64,000 nt of DNA from Luteibacter rhizovicinus DSM 16549 (GCF_001887595.1 NZ_CP017480.1:4306001-4370000); one strand, 5' to 3'; positions 1-8,021 are shown, counted from the stretch's first letter. Translations and numbers: made by a program. Notes: a model not told the origin generated them from the sequence alone.

Positions 1-688
1 CGCTGCCGCCGTAGTCGCGCGCGCGGCTCTCGACACGCCCGCTCGCGGTCACGCTACCGCTGAAATCCTTCTTGAAGTCGAAGGCGCTCGGCGTGCGGAA
101 ATCGATCGTGCCACCGATCGCATCGCCGTCCATGTCGGCGGTCGAGGTCTTGTTGAGCACGATGGTCTGCAAACCCGACGGCGGCAGCAGGCTGAGCTGC
201 ACGCTACGGCTGTACGGCATGCCCTGGGCTACGTTGCTGCCGTTGACCAGGTTGACGTTGTACTCGGACGGCAGGCCGCGAACGGACGTGAACATGCCCT
301 CGCCACGTGCCGCGCCATCGATGCCGCCGAAATAGCCCGAGCCTGTCGTCGTCACGTTCACGCCCGACATCAAGCCCAGCGCCTCGGCGACGTTATGCAC
401 CGCGGTGTGCTGAAGATCCGCCGCGGACAGCACGTCAACGGTGTTGATCGCGTCCATCCGCATGTTCGTCGCGTCGTAGCGATTGGCCACGACGCTCAAA
501 GCCTTCATCTGTACAGCCTTGTCCGGCTTGGCCGGTGTCGACTGGCTGTCCGCCGCGGCTTTCGCGGGCGGTTTGGCCGACGTCGAAGACACTGCCGGCG
601 CCGCGTCCTGCGCGAACGCCGTTCCCCCGAGCACGGCGCACAAGGCCGCGACCAGACACTTCTTGTTGAAACCCTTATCGATACCCAC
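1..688 (-). CDS. TonB-dependent receptor, N-terminal part (runs off left edge)
   Basis: About 229 codons of an outer-membrane TonB-dependent transporter are present; the barrel lies outside the window. Reading leftwards from 688 there is a signal peptide ending near AFAQ, a Lys/Pro/Ala-rich linker, then a plug domain with the motifs VHNVAEAL, SVRGLP, LVNGSN and IVLNKT and the glycine-rich DAIGGTI segment. The start is GTG: an in-frame TAA lies two codons upstream and GGGGG sits just before it. The substrate cannot be told. A good promoter lies 460 bases upstream, so the mRNA may have a long leader. The family is certain from the plug motifs; the subfamily is not. Confidence 0.85.
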   Translation of the reverse strand, partial: MGIDKGFNKKCLVAALCAVLGGTAFAQDAAPAVSSTSAKPPAKAAADSQSTPAKPDKAVQMKALSVVANRYDATNMRMDAINTVDVLSAADLQHTAVHNVAEALGLMSGVNVTTTGSGYFGGIDGAARGEGMFTSVRGLPSEYNVNLVNGSNVAQGMPYSRSVQLSLLPPSGLQTIVLNKTSTADMDGDAIGGTIDFRTPSAFDFKKDFSGSVTASGRVESRARDYGGS

Positions 689-873
689 GACTTACCCCCA
701 CCCCGAGATGCTTTTAAAAGCACGCACGGCACGATGCCGCGCCATGCGCAGTTCAGCTGACCAGCGGGTTCGTCGCGCGGACCGGACGTGAGCAGACATG
801 CACGCCAGCGCTAGCGGGCGTGCGTAAAGATCACGACGGACGGGTGAACGTGCCGATCAGGACGGTCGGACGA

Positions 874-1065
874 TCAGAGGGAGGTTTGCGGCGGAGAGTA
901 GCCGGCAACGCACTTGCCGCGGGAACGCAGGGCGCTCAGCTTGGCACGCACGAGGATCGGCAAGCCGTCGGCCATCACACGCGCGAACGGACGACCTGCG
1001 ACATGGCAGCTGGCGTTTTCATTTGAATTGGGCCGACGCATCGTAGCGGTCTGTCCGTCATTCAT
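874..1065 (-). CDS. possible small protein of 63 residues in a long leader
   Basis: This minus-strand frame lies between the promoter at 1150-1178 and the TonB receptor start at 688. From its internal Met (residue 31) on, codons have strong G/C at third positions, as in nearby genes, and the peptide is basic with one Cys (SRGKCVAGYS). There is no clear ribosome binding site and I recognise no family. It could be a regulatory small protein, a decayed fragment or chance. Low confidence. Confidence 0.25.
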   Translation of the reverse strand: MNDGQTATMRRPNSNENASCHVAGRPFARVMADGLPILVRAKLSALRSRGKCVAGYSPPQTSL

Positions 1066-1149
1066 CGCGAGCTGCGAATCGGCATGCCAGAGAGCCTGCC
1101 GGAAGGGTTACGCATACGGACGTCCAATCGAACGCCGCGCGTGGAACAA

Positions 1150-1178
1150 GATATAGCGCACTGTAAAAAAGGCGTCAA
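1150..1178 (-). promoter_or_regulatory. sigma-70-type promoter facing the TonB receptor
   Basis: On the minus strand TTGACG (1173-1178) is followed after exactly 17 bases by TATATC (1150-1155), inside a locally AT-rich stretch. The predicted start is near 1143, reading towards the receptor gene. Confidence 0.55.
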
Positions 1179-1253
1179 CTGCCAAAAATGCATAGGTGAC
1201 GGGATGTTGCGACGCACCAACGAACAGCGCCCTGCCCGCACGCATTCTGCTCG

Positions 1254-1290
1254 GTAGGAGCCGACTTGTCGGCGATCCCGCGCCAGCGGG
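1254..1290. repeat. REP-like palindromic element
   Basis: It begins with the head GTAGGAGC and forms two hairpins: GCCGAC-tt-GTCGGC (1260-1273) and CCCGC-gcca-GCGGG (1277-1290). This layout matches the REP family of pseudomonads and xanthomonads, which sits between genes in many copies and is linked to RAYT transposases. Only this clear copy is in the window. Confidence 0.65.
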
Positions 1291-1316
1291 CACACGTCCC
1301 TCGACGCGCGACGGGA

Positions 1317-1796
1317 TTACGGAAACTTTTCGAGCGTCACCGTGCTCTTTACTTGTTCAGAGAAGCATCCCTTGTTTGGCCGCAAGGTCAAAGCCCACGA
1401 CACATCCACATCAGAACTCCGGAGTGCCGTACCCAGGTCGGAAATGACATCCTCAAGCAAAACCTCCCTGGTCACCGTTTCGTTCGGTCGGATCAACAGG
1501 GGCCCCACACCCGGATCGATGAAGGGAATGGTGGCCTTGAGTTTGCGACCGTCTGCCTTCGAAACAGCTCCGAGCGACAGGCCGTTCGACCAGAAATAAT
1601 ACTCTTCGGTTTCGATCGTCTTCTTCGTAGGATTGTGAATCGTCATCCGCAGTATGTGGCCACGCTCGTTCCTCACGATCGAGCTTTGCTCAGAGAGCGT
1701 CGCGCAGAGCTCTTGCTCGGCCGCGTGTACCGCTCCGGACAAGACAAAGCCGCCAAGAAAGCACACGCAAAGCGCCCCTCTTCCCATCCCCATCAC
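1317..1796 (-). CDS. secreted protein of unknown function
   Basis: A 159-residue protein, or slightly shorter if the ATG one codon in is used. The first 25 residues form a signal peptide ending VHAAE. The mature part is predicted beta-rich, with two cysteines (ELCATL and NKGCF) that could form a periplasmic disulfide. I do not recognise a family; the segment around NPTKKTIETEEYYF recalls small periplasmic beta-sandwich proteins. The start codon GTG overlaps the TGA of the upstream YceI gene (GTGA), so the two are very likely co-translated and may act together in the periplasm. Confidence 0.7.
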   Translation of the reverse strand: MMGMGRGALCVCFLGGFVLSGAVHAAEQELCATLSEQSSIVRNERGHILRMTIHNPTKKTIETEEYYFWSNGLSLGAVSKADGRKLKATIPFIDPGVGPLLIRPNETVTREVLLEDVISDLGTALRSSDVDVSWALTLRPNKGCFSEQVKSTVTLEKFP

Positions 1797-2437
1797 GACT
1801 TCACGAATTCGGTCTCGACAAGAATCGTGACTTCGTCGGCTTCAAGCGGCACCCATTCGCCCACGCCGAACTCCGATCGCTTGAATGTCGCCTCGCCCGA
1901 AAAGCCCATGCGTGGCTGAGCAAATCCACGATAGACGACGCTCAGTTTTACCGGCTTCTTTACGCCATGGAAATCCAGAACGCCGTCGACCACCGTGTGC
2001 TCGCCAACGAGCTTTACGGTCGTGGCGGTGAAGGTGATCGATGAATATTTATCGGACTCGAAGTACTTCTGAGCAATACGCTTGTCGAACTTCGGATCGC
2101 CGGTGCTCACCGAGTTAGGATCGATCGTGATCGACAGCTTCGACGCGGTCGCTGATGAGGGATCGTATGAGAATCCGCCGCTGACACTGTCGAAGCGAAG
2201 CGTGTAGCGAGACAGGTCCATGTGCGCCAGTTTTGCCGTCACGGACGTGTGGTGTGGGTCGAGCGTGTAATTGCCTACTGCTGCGGCTTTCGGATCCCGC
2301 GTCAGATTCAGGTTCTTGTACTGGGACACGGCACTGGCGTCCTCCGCCGGCTTTTGATCCGTTTGTGCGGCGACCGAAAGGGATGCTGCGACCAGAACGG
2401 TCAAGGCCACGGTAGAGACGATCTTCGGCAAGGGCAT
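1793..2437 (-). CDS. YceI family periplasmic protein
   Basis: 214 residues, with a signal peptide ending near VAAQ. The mature part has the YceI lipocalin-like pattern: YTLDPHHTSV near the start of the barrel, KFDKRI and KYFESDKYSSITF in the middle, then GVLDFHGVKKPV and KRSEFGVG near the end. YceI proteins are small beta-barrels that bind long isoprenoid-type lipids in the periplasm, and some are linked to acid or base stress. It is the first gene of a two-gene operon with the secreted protein at 1317-1796 and is divergent from the ParD-like gene. Family assignment is secure; the ligand is unknown. Confidence 0.93.
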   Translation of the reverse strand: MPLPKIVSTVALTVLVAASLSVAAQTDQKPAEDASAVSQYKNLNLTRDPKAAAVGNYTLDPHHTSVTAKLAHMDLSRYTLRFDSVSGGFSYDPSSATASKLSITIDPNSVSTGDPKFDKRIAQKYFESDKYSSITFTATTVKLVGEHTVVDGVLDFHGVKKPVKLSVVYRGFAQPRMGFSGEATFKRSEFGVGEWVPLEADEVTILVETEFVKS

Positions 2438-2548
2438 TGAGGCGGGTCCGATGGAAGTGGAAGGCTGACGGGTTCTCGTCTGCGATCACCCTACGCTGCC
2501 CTCGGCATGGCGTCATCCCAACGTTCGGCCTGGTGAGCAGCACCCCGC

Positions 2549-2585
2549 TTGATCGATATATATGCAACATATACGATTCATATAT
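2549..2585 (+). promoter_or_regulatory. AT-rich promoter and palindromic operator of the ParD-like/Map operon
   Basis: TTGATC (2549-2554) and TACGAT (2572-2577) are 17 bases apart. A perfect inverted repeat, ATATATG (2558-2564) and CATATAT (2579-2585), brackets the -10 box, its arms two helical turns apart. Ribbon-helix-helix antitoxins of the ParD type usually bind such repeats and repress their own operon. The stretch is far richer in A/T than its surroundings. Confidence 0.5.
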
Positions 2586-2604
2586 TCCCGAATCGGATCC
2601 AGGC

Positions 2605-2817
2605 ATGGGCATTGTCAACATCGACGACGAGCTTCACGACCAACTCCGGCGTGCCTGCACGGTCACGCACCGCTCGATCAACGCGCAGGCCAATTTCTGG
2701 ATCAAGATCGGGATGCTCTGCGAGATGCATCCCGAAATGAGCTTCCAGGACCTCGTCGCGAGGGAGCTACGTGGTGCCGGAGTCACGTCACCGGTCCTCA
2801 AAGAGGGCCGTGCGTGA
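2605..2817 (+). CDS. ParD-like antitoxin-family protein
   Basis: 70 residues. The N-terminus VNIDDELHDQLRRA is a ribbon-helix-helix style strand and helix, followed by RSINAQANFWIKIGML, which fits the ParD_like family described as antitoxin-like. Translation could begin further upstream in frame, but the Met at 2605 has AGG before it and starts exactly at the conserved part. Its TGA overlaps the GTG of the methionine aminopeptidase gene (GTGA), so the two are translationally coupled. No RelE/ParE-type toxin is next to it: the toxin position is taken by Map. It probably represses its own promoter; whether it controls Map activity is unknown. Confidence 0.8.
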   Translation: MGIVNIDDELHDQLRRACTVTHRSINAQANFWIKIGMLCEMHPEMSFQDLVARELRGAGVTSPVLKEGRA

Positions 2818-3596
2818 TCAAGCAGCCCCACGAAGTGGAGTTGATGGCGCAAGCCGGAGCACTCCTTGGGCAGGTTTTCGACCGACTGGATCGCACGTCG
2901 CTCGAGGGTCGGAGCACCCTGGAAATCAATGATCTGGTCGAACGCTTGATCGTCGACGAGCATCACGCCCGGCCGGCCAGCAAAGGCCAGTACGACTTCC
3001 CGTTCGTGCTCAATGCGTCGATCGACGACGTTGTCTGCCACGGCATGCCATCGGCCGATGACGTGCTCCGCAGCGGACAGATCGTCAATCTGGATATCAC
3101 GCTGGAAAAGCATGGCTTCATCGCCGACTCCAGCACGACCTATCTGGTCGGCGATGTTCCCTACCCCGCCCGTAGACTCGTCCGCGCCACCTATGAGGCA
3201 ATGTGGAAAGGCATCGCCGTTGTCCGTCCCGGCGCTCGCCTGGGCGACATCGGCCATGCGATCGCCCGTTACGCACGCGAACACGGCTACAGCGTGGTCA
3301 AGGAGTACTGCGGGCACGGCATCGGTCGCGAGATGCATGAGGATCCGCAGATCCTTCACTACGGCCACGCGGGAACCGGGCTGGCGCTGAAGGAAGGCAT
3401 GGTCTTCACCATCGAACCGATGCTCAACCAGGGCAAGGCGGCCATTCGTTCGCAGCCCGACGAATGGCCGGTCTACACCCGCGACGGCAAGCTCTCCGCG
3501 CAGTTCGAGCACACGGTGGCCGTGACGCGCCATGGCGTGCGGGTGTTGACGCTGCGACCAGGCGAGACGCCGCTATGCCCGGTAGAACGTCACTGA
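2814..3596 (+). CDS. map: type I methionine aminopeptidase
   Basis: 260 residues. Map removes the initiator methionine from new proteins using two metal ions. All ligands and catalytic residues line up with E. coli Map: His76 (VVCHGMP), Asp94 and Asp105 (NLDIT, IADSS), His168 (GHGIGREMHE), Glu201 (FTIEPM) and Glu232 (QFEHTV). The GTG start overlaps the stop of the ParD-like gene. The housekeeping map normally lies beside rpsB, which is not here, so this is probably a second copy; that needs the rest of the genome. It appears fully active by sequence. Confidence 0.95.
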   Translation: MIKQPHEVELMAQAGALLGQVFDRLDRTSLEGRSTLEINDLVERLIVDEHHARPASKGQYDFPFVLNASIDDVVCHGMPSADDVLRSGQIVNLDITLEKHGFIADSSTTYLVGDVPYPARRLVRATYEAMWKGIAVVRPGARLGDIGHAIARYAREHGYSVVKEYCGHGIGREMHEDPQILHYGHAGTGLALKEGMVFTIEPMLNQGKAAIRSQPDEWPVYTRDGKLSAQFEHTVAVTRHGVRVLTLRPGETPLCPVERH

Positions 3597-3668
3597 CCTG
3601 AAGTCATCGTCGCATGCTGCCGTGCCGCCGTATCATCACGGCATCCCTGGTCATCTTCGACAGTCCCC

Positions 3669-4685
3669 ATGAAACGCATCGGCTTCCTCTCGTTCGGCCA
3701 CTGGACCGACTCGCCGCACTCGGCGACCCGCTCGGCACGCGACGTCCTGCAGCAGTCGATCGACCTCGCGGTTGCCGCGGAACAGATCGGTGCGGATGGC
3801 GCCTTCTTCCGCGTCCATCATTTCGCCAATCAGCTGGCATCGCCCTTCCCTCTCCTGTCGGCCATCGGCGCGCGCACCAGCACCATCGAGATCGGTACCG
3901 GCGTGATCGACATGCGCTACGAGAACCCGCATTACATGCTGGAAACCGCCGGCGCCGCGGATCTCATCAGCGGCGGGCGGTTGCAACTCGGCATCAGTCG
4001 GGGCTCGCCCGAGCAGGTCATCGAGGGATGGCGTCACTTTGGCTATGCGCCTGCGGAAGGCGAATCGGATGCCGACATGGGACGCCGGCACGCCGAAGTT
4101 TTCCTTCAACTGCTCGATGGCAAAGGCTTCGCCCAGCCCAATCCGCGGCCCATGTTCCCCAACCCGCCCGGTCTTCTACGCCTCGAGCCGCACGCGCCCG
4201 GTCTGCGTGAGCGCATCTGGTGGGGCTCGGCGTCCAATGCGACCGCCGTGTGGGCCGCGACCATGGGTATGAACCTGCAGAGCTCGACTCTCAAGGCGAA
4301 CGAGACCAACGAACCGCTTCACGTGCAGCAAGCAATGCAGATCCGCCTCTATCGTGATGCGTGGACCAAGGCCGGGCACCCACGCGAACCGCGGGTCTCC
4401 GTCCTGCGTTCCATCTTCCCCCTGATGAATGACATGGATCACGCCTACTTCGGGCGAAGCAAGTCCACCGACCAGGTCGGCTTCATCGATAACATGGAAG
4501 CCGTCTTCGGCCGAACTTATGCCGCCGTTCCCGAGGTGCTCGTGTCGGAACTCGCCGCCGACGAAGCCATCGCCGAAGCGGACACGCTACTCCTCGCGGT
4601 GCCCAACCAGCTGGGCGTCGATTACAACGTGCACCTGATCGAATCCATCCTCACGCAGGTGGCGCCAGCGATGGGGTGGCGCTGA
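3669..4685 (+). CDS. LLM-class flavin-dependent oxidoreductase
   Basis: 338 residues, typical for luciferase-like monooxygenases, which use reduced FMN from a partner reductase to oxygenate small substrates. Family signs are the N-terminal GFLSFGHW strand, the GADGAFFRVHHF segment, the TSTIEIGTGVIDMRYENP strand-loop, SGGRLQLGISRG (flavin phosphate region) and a C-terminal FIDNMEAVFGRTYA stretch. The gene stands alone, 72 bases after map, with a hairpin behind it. The substrate is unknown; a nitroreductase or F420-dependent role is less likely in this group of bacteria. Confidence 0.9.
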   Translation: MKRIGFLSFGHWTDSPHSATRSARDVLQQSIDLAVAAEQIGADGAFFRVHHFANQLASPFPLLSAIGARTSTIEIGTGVIDMRYENPHYMLETAGAADLISGGRLQLGISRGSPEQVIEGWRHFGYAPAEGESDADMGRRHAEVFLQLLDGKGFAQPNPRPMFPNPPGLLRLEPHAPGLRERIWWGSASNATAVWAATMGMNLQSSTLKANETNEPLHVQQAMQIRLYRDAWTKAGHPREPRVSVLRSIFPLMNDMDHAYFGRSKSTDQVGFIDNMEAVFGRTYAAVPEVLVSELAADEAIAEADTLLLAVPNQLGVDYNVHLIESILTQVAPAMGWR

Positions 4686-4701
4686 AGGCACACCTGAGCA
4701 A

Positions 4702-4725
4702 GCGACACCGTCGGCGCGGTGTCGC
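4702..4725. terminator. hairpin after the oxidoreductase gene
   Basis: GCGACACCG and CGGTGTCGC form a perfect 9-base-pair stem with a 6-base loop, 17 bases after the stop codon. There is no T-run, so it may be a weak terminator or an mRNA 3'-end stabiliser. Confidence 0.45.
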
Positions 4726-4792
4726 CTGCGCCGTTGCCATTCCTTAGATCCCGAACAATTGGGTAGACTCTCGTCAACTCAGGGAGGTCGGC

Positions 4793-5383
4793 ATGCAGGC
4801 AGGGAAGCGTTGGTGGGGACAGGTGAGCCTGGCTTTTGTGGGACTCCTGGCGGCGTCAGGGGCCCATGCCGACATCTACAAGTGCACGCGCCAGGGCCAG
4901 GTCGCCTACCAGGAGACCCCCTGCGAGGCCGGCGCACAGCAAGTGGCGCAGCAGCAGACCCACAGCGGCGACTTCGTCGGCTGCTGGATCACCCCCGACA
5001 ACCGCAACCGGTATCCCAGCGTGTGGCGCATCGAAGCCATCGGCACGGGCCTTTTTCGACGCACCGCGCCGCAGGGATCGATGGGTTACATCGGCTCCTC
5101 CTCGGTCCTCAAACCGGCATCCTCGGAGGAGCTCGCGATGGTGTCCAGCATGGGCCCGTGGCGGGCCGTAGCCGGCATCAACCGCCATGTCGACGCGCCC
5201 CAGCCCGTGCCCTATCGCTATCGCATGCGCGCCTCCACCGTGTCCGACGAAGCACTACGCATGCAGAGCCGGCAACTGCTCGAAGGGCTCTACCGCGGCC
5301 AGGACAAATCCGGGCAGACCATCGTGTTCTTCCTGGCTCAGACAGGGGAGCGCCAGCGGCTGATTTCGGCTGATTGCCCCTAG
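4793..5383 (+). CDS. DUF4124 domain-containing secreted protein
   Basis: 196 residues. A strong ribosome binding site (GGGAGG) precedes the ATG. The signal peptide ends at GAHA; the mature protein opens with DIYKCTRQGQVAYQETPC, the hallmark of DUF4124, a short cysteine-containing domain common in periplasmic proteins of gamma- and betaproteobacteria. The remaining 140 residues (from FVGCWITPDN on) are less conserved and contain PSVWRIEAIGTG and GLYRGQDKSGQT blocks that recall lipocalin-like stress domains. Function unknown; the location should be periplasmic. Confidence 0.85.
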   Translation: MQAGKRWWGQVSLAFVGLLAASGAHADIYKCTRQGQVAYQETPCEAGAQQVAQQQTHSGDFVGCWITPDNRNRYPSVWRIEAIGTGLFRRTAPQGSMGYIGSSSVLKPASSEELAMVSSMGPWRAVAGINRHVDAPQPVPYRYRMRASTVSDEALRMQSRQLLEGLYRGQDKSGQTIVFFLAQTGERQRLISADCP

Positions 5384-5450
5384 AAATGCTCCATCGAGGC
5401 CGATGACTCACGTGCCGCCACCTTCACCGTGGCGGCGCTACGTTCGCGGC

Positions 5451-5711
5451 ATGGATATCGATGCCGAGATCATTTCGCTGTTACGCGAGCGGGCACCGGA
5501 CGCCTCGATCTGTCCCTCCGACGTCGCCCGTGCCCTGGCGACCGGTGAGCACGCATGGCGCGCACTGATGCAGCCGGTACGAGACGCGGCAGCCAACATG
5601 GCGCGCAAAAGCCTCATCGTCATCACGCAAGGCGAGCGTCACATCGATCCCGGCGAGGTCGACCGTGGTCCTATTCGACTTCGTCGAGGACCGTCGTTTC
5701 CACGACATTAG
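5451..5711 (+). CDS. DUF3253 domain-containing protein
   Basis: 86 residues. The pattern SICPSDVARAL, then WRALMQPVRDAA, RKSLIVITQ and a C-terminal GPIRLRRGP is that of DUF3253, a small winged-helix-like cytoplasmic domain of unknown role that often sits next to cryptochrome or stress genes. I placed the start at the Met of MDIDAEII, where family members begin; an upstream ATG at 5403 would add 16 residues and cannot be excluded. Confidence 0.8.
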   Translation: MDIDAEIISLLRERAPDASICPSDVARALATGEHAWRALMQPVRDAAANMARKSLIVITQGERHIDPGEVDRGPIRLRRGPSFPRH

Positions 5712-5825
5712 TCGCTCCGAAACGGGGCCACAGGAACTTACGAAGTCTCGTCGTGAGCAGGGAAGACAAATTTCGTTCGTTTGCCGGATATGCTTCGGGC
5801 ATCACGGTAGATTCGAGGCGTGGGC

Positions 5826-6542
5826 ATGACGAATTCGATCCCCGAGGCCCGAGCGCCGGCACGCCCCTTGCGGCTGGCGCTGCTGGACGACGACGAGCTG
5901 CTGCGTGACCGGATTCTTGCGCCCCGGCTGAGGCAATTCGGTTTCGAGGTGACGGCAACGGGTAGCGCCGCCGAACTACACGACGTCGTTAGACGGGGCG
6001 CGCCGGACATCTTTCTTCTCGACATCGGCCTGCCGGACGGCGACGGTTTCGAAGTAGCGCGCTCGCTCCGCACAGCGGTACCGCGCGCGGGCATCATCAT
6101 GCTTTCGGGTCGTGGCGATAACGTCGACCGTGTGCGTGGATTATTCGAAGGTGCAGACGCCTATCTGACCAAGCCGGTGGAACTCGATGTCCTTGTGGCC
6201 ACCCTTTACAGCGTGGCGCGGCGACTGGAGCCCGCTGCGTTGACAGCGCCGGCCGGCCGCTGGACCCTCAGCCCGGACGAGTGGTTCCTGCTCTCGCCGT
6301 CCGGCGCGCGGGTGATGCTGAGCAAGAGCGAGCGCCTCCTCCTCGATGCAATGCTCCAGCACGCCAACGAAGTCGTCTCGCGGGAAGCCCTGATCGCCGT
6401 GCTGACCGAAGACGTCCATGCCTTCGATCCCCACCGACTCGATTCCATGGTTCACCGTCTGCGTCGGAAGGTGCTTGCCGCGCTTGGCGAGCCCCTGCCG
6501 TTGAACGCGGCTCACGGCACAGGGTATGTGCTGGAGGCCTGA
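5826..6542 (+). CDS. OmpR/PhoB-family response regulator
   Basis: 238 residues. The receiver domain (about 15-130) shows the acidic pocket Asp21-23 (LLDDDE), phospho-acceptor Asp66 (IFLLDIGLPDGDG) and Lys116 (YLTKPVE). The C-terminal winged helix (about 140-238) contains VMLSKSERLLL, DSMVHRLRRKV and AHGTGYVL, so it should bind tandem direct repeats. A GTG two codons upstream is an alternative start. It ends 4 bases from the end of the histidine kinase at 6547, tail to tail, and is probably its partner although they are not in one operon. A tandem 11-bp repeat upstream of the kinase is a possible target. Confidence 0.92.
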   Translation: MTNSIPEARAPARPLRLALLDDDELLRDRILAPRLRQFGFEVTATGSAAELHDVVRRGAPDIFLLDIGLPDGDGFEVARSLRTAVPRAGIIMLSGRGDNVDRVRGLFEGADAYLTKPVELDVLVATLYSVARRLEPAALTAPAGRWTLSPDEWFLLSPSGARVMLSKSERLLLDAMLQHANEVVSREALIAVLTEDVHAFDPHRLDSMVHRLRRKVLAALGEPLPLNAAHGTGYVLEA

Positions 6543-6546
6543 CCCG

Positions 6547-7974
6547 TTACACGGCTCGAGCGACGTTGCGCAAGCCTGACATTTCCGACACGGCGCTGAC
6601 CAAGGGCAGCATCAGTCGAATCGTCGTCCCCTGCCCCGGCACACTCTCCACCACGATCCGGCCGCCGGCCTGCACGACGAGGTCGTAAACCACACTCAGC
6701 CCGAGCCCGGTGCCGTGGCCGGCTGGCTTGGTCGTGAAGAAGGGTTCGAACACCTGCGCGCGAATCGACTCGGCCATGCCCATGCCGGTGTCCTGCACCG
6801 AGATCGCCAGGATGTCTTCCGCAGCTTCCAGGGTGATCGTGCAGCTGCCGCCGTCGGGCATGGCATCGCGTGCGTTGGTCACCAGGTTGATGATGGCCAA
6901 CTCGAACTGGCTGCGATCGAAGCGGATGATCCGCGGACCCGACGGCAACAACACCCGCAGCTGGCAATGCGACGGCAAGGATTGTCGAGCCAGCGGGCGC
7001 AACTCTTCCAGCGCCGCCACGGCGTCGAACTCTTCGGTCAGGGTGACATCGTTGCGGCTGAAGTTGAGCAACTTGCGGCACACGGCGGTACCGCGTCGGG
7101 CAGCCAGCTCGATCCCTTCCAACGCGTCCGCTACGGCTCGCGTATTACCGTCCATAGGCTCATCTTCCCCCGGCAAACGGTCGCGCTCGGTGGAAAAGCC
7201 GAGGATGATGTCGAAGACGTTGTTGACATCGTGCGCCACACCACTGGCAAGCTTGCCCACCGCATCCATCTTCTGGGCGTGCAATAGCTGTTCATGCGTG
7301 CGCTCACGTTCGGCGATTTCCCGCGCCAGTTGCTGTCGGCGCCGGTCGGACTCGAGCAGGCTCTCACGCAAGGCATAGATGCTGCGATCCACGATCAGTG
7401 CGATCAGCAGGTAACTGGTCAGCGCCCGCATCGGCAGGAGATCGTAGATAGCGAGCAGCACACCGACCGGCTCACCGGCACCCGAGGCCTTCAGCGGGTC
7501 CACACTCATGATCAGGATCAGCGCCTCGGCGGCATAGGTGATCCACAACGCTTTGCGCCCCAGCATCAGGCCACTCAGCGCCAGGATCATCATCAGCGTG
7601 AGGTTGCCATCGGTGGCGTGGTAGCCGAAGGCGGCATACGCCACGGCGCCGGACGCGAGCATGGTGGCGACGAACTGGGCCACGGCGGGCGGGAATCGTC
7701 CGCGACGGATCAAGTAGAAGCCCACCCATGCCGAGAGGGTCATCGCCAGATCGGTGCCGACGTCGATAGCCAGCGCGGCGGACGCTCCGATGCGCGCCCT
7801 GGCGTAGAAATGCTCGTGCAGGTACGACCAGTGAAGTCCGAACAGATAGAGCTTCGTCAAAGGAATCCGCAGGCCCTCGAAGACCAGCAACAACTGCATG
7901 AAGCCGGCATTGCGCCGGTCGACCGGATCGTCGATCGGCGTGTTGGCAAGCCAGTCGCGGATGCGGGACATCAT
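6547..7974 (-). CDS. membrane-bound sensor histidine kinase
   Basis: 475 residues from an ATG preceded by AAGGGGA. Residues 1-200 hold about six hydrophobic segments and no clear periplasmic sensor domain, so it probably senses within the membrane. After a short coiled linker (ERERTHEQLLHAQKM) comes the H-box with His248 (ASGVAHDVNNVF), followed by the catalytic domain: N-box NLVTNARDAM, G1 DTGMGM, F-box FEPFFTT and G2 GTGLGL. The HDVNN form of the H-box is typical of kinases that also act as phosphatases on non-OmpR partners, so pairing with the convergent OmpR-type regulator is likely by location but not certain. Confidence 0.9.
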   Translation of the reverse strand: MMSRIRDWLANTPIDDPVDRRNAGFMQLLLVFEGLRIPLTKLYLFGLHWSYLHEHFYARARIGASAALAIDVGTDLAMTLSAWVGFYLIRRGRFPPAVAQFVATMLASGAVAYAAFGYHATDGNLTLMMILALSGLMLGRKALWITYAAEALILIMSVDPLKASGAGEPVGVLLAIYDLLPMRALTSYLLIALIVDRSIYALRESLLESDRRRQQLAREIAERERTHEQLLHAQKMDAVGKLASGVAHDVNNVFDIILGFSTERDRLPGEDEPMDGNTRAVADALEGIELAARRGTAVCRKLLNFSRNDVTLTEEFDAVAALEELRPLARQSLPSHCQLRVLLPSGPRIIRFDRSQFELAIINLVTNARDAMPDGGSCTITLEAAEDILAISVQDTGMGMAESIRAQVFEPFFTTKPAGHGTGLGLSVVYDLVVQAGGRIVVESVPGQGTTIRLMLPLVSAVSEMSGLRNVARAV

Positions 7975-7999
7975 CGTGCCATTCCCCTTGCTGCGCGGC

Positions 8000-8021
8000 G
8001 TGAGAACTCGGTGAGAACTCG
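8000..8021. promoter_or_regulatory. tandem 11-bp direct repeat, candidate response-regulator site
   Basis: GTGAGAACTCG occurs twice back to back (8000-8010 and 8011-8021), 26 bases upstream of the kinase start and about 160 upstream of the S53 peptidase. One-turn tandem repeats are the usual DNA site of OmpR-family regulators, and one is encoded next door. Confidence 0.45.

Larger units (their letters stand above)
689..1316. other. 628-base intergenic region / probable leader of the TonB receptor gene
   Basis: No convincing gene of normal size lies here. It holds a sigma-70-like promoter on the minus strand (1150-1178), a REP-like element (1254-1290) and one 63-codon minus-strand frame (874-1065) with coding-like third positions in its second half. 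If the promoter drives the receptor gene, the 5' untranslated region is about 450 bases. Confidence 0.5.

Noticed and set aside
2437..2604. Upstream extension of the ParD-like frame
   Set aside because: It crosses the AT-rich promoter and operator; the family starts at the Met at 2605.
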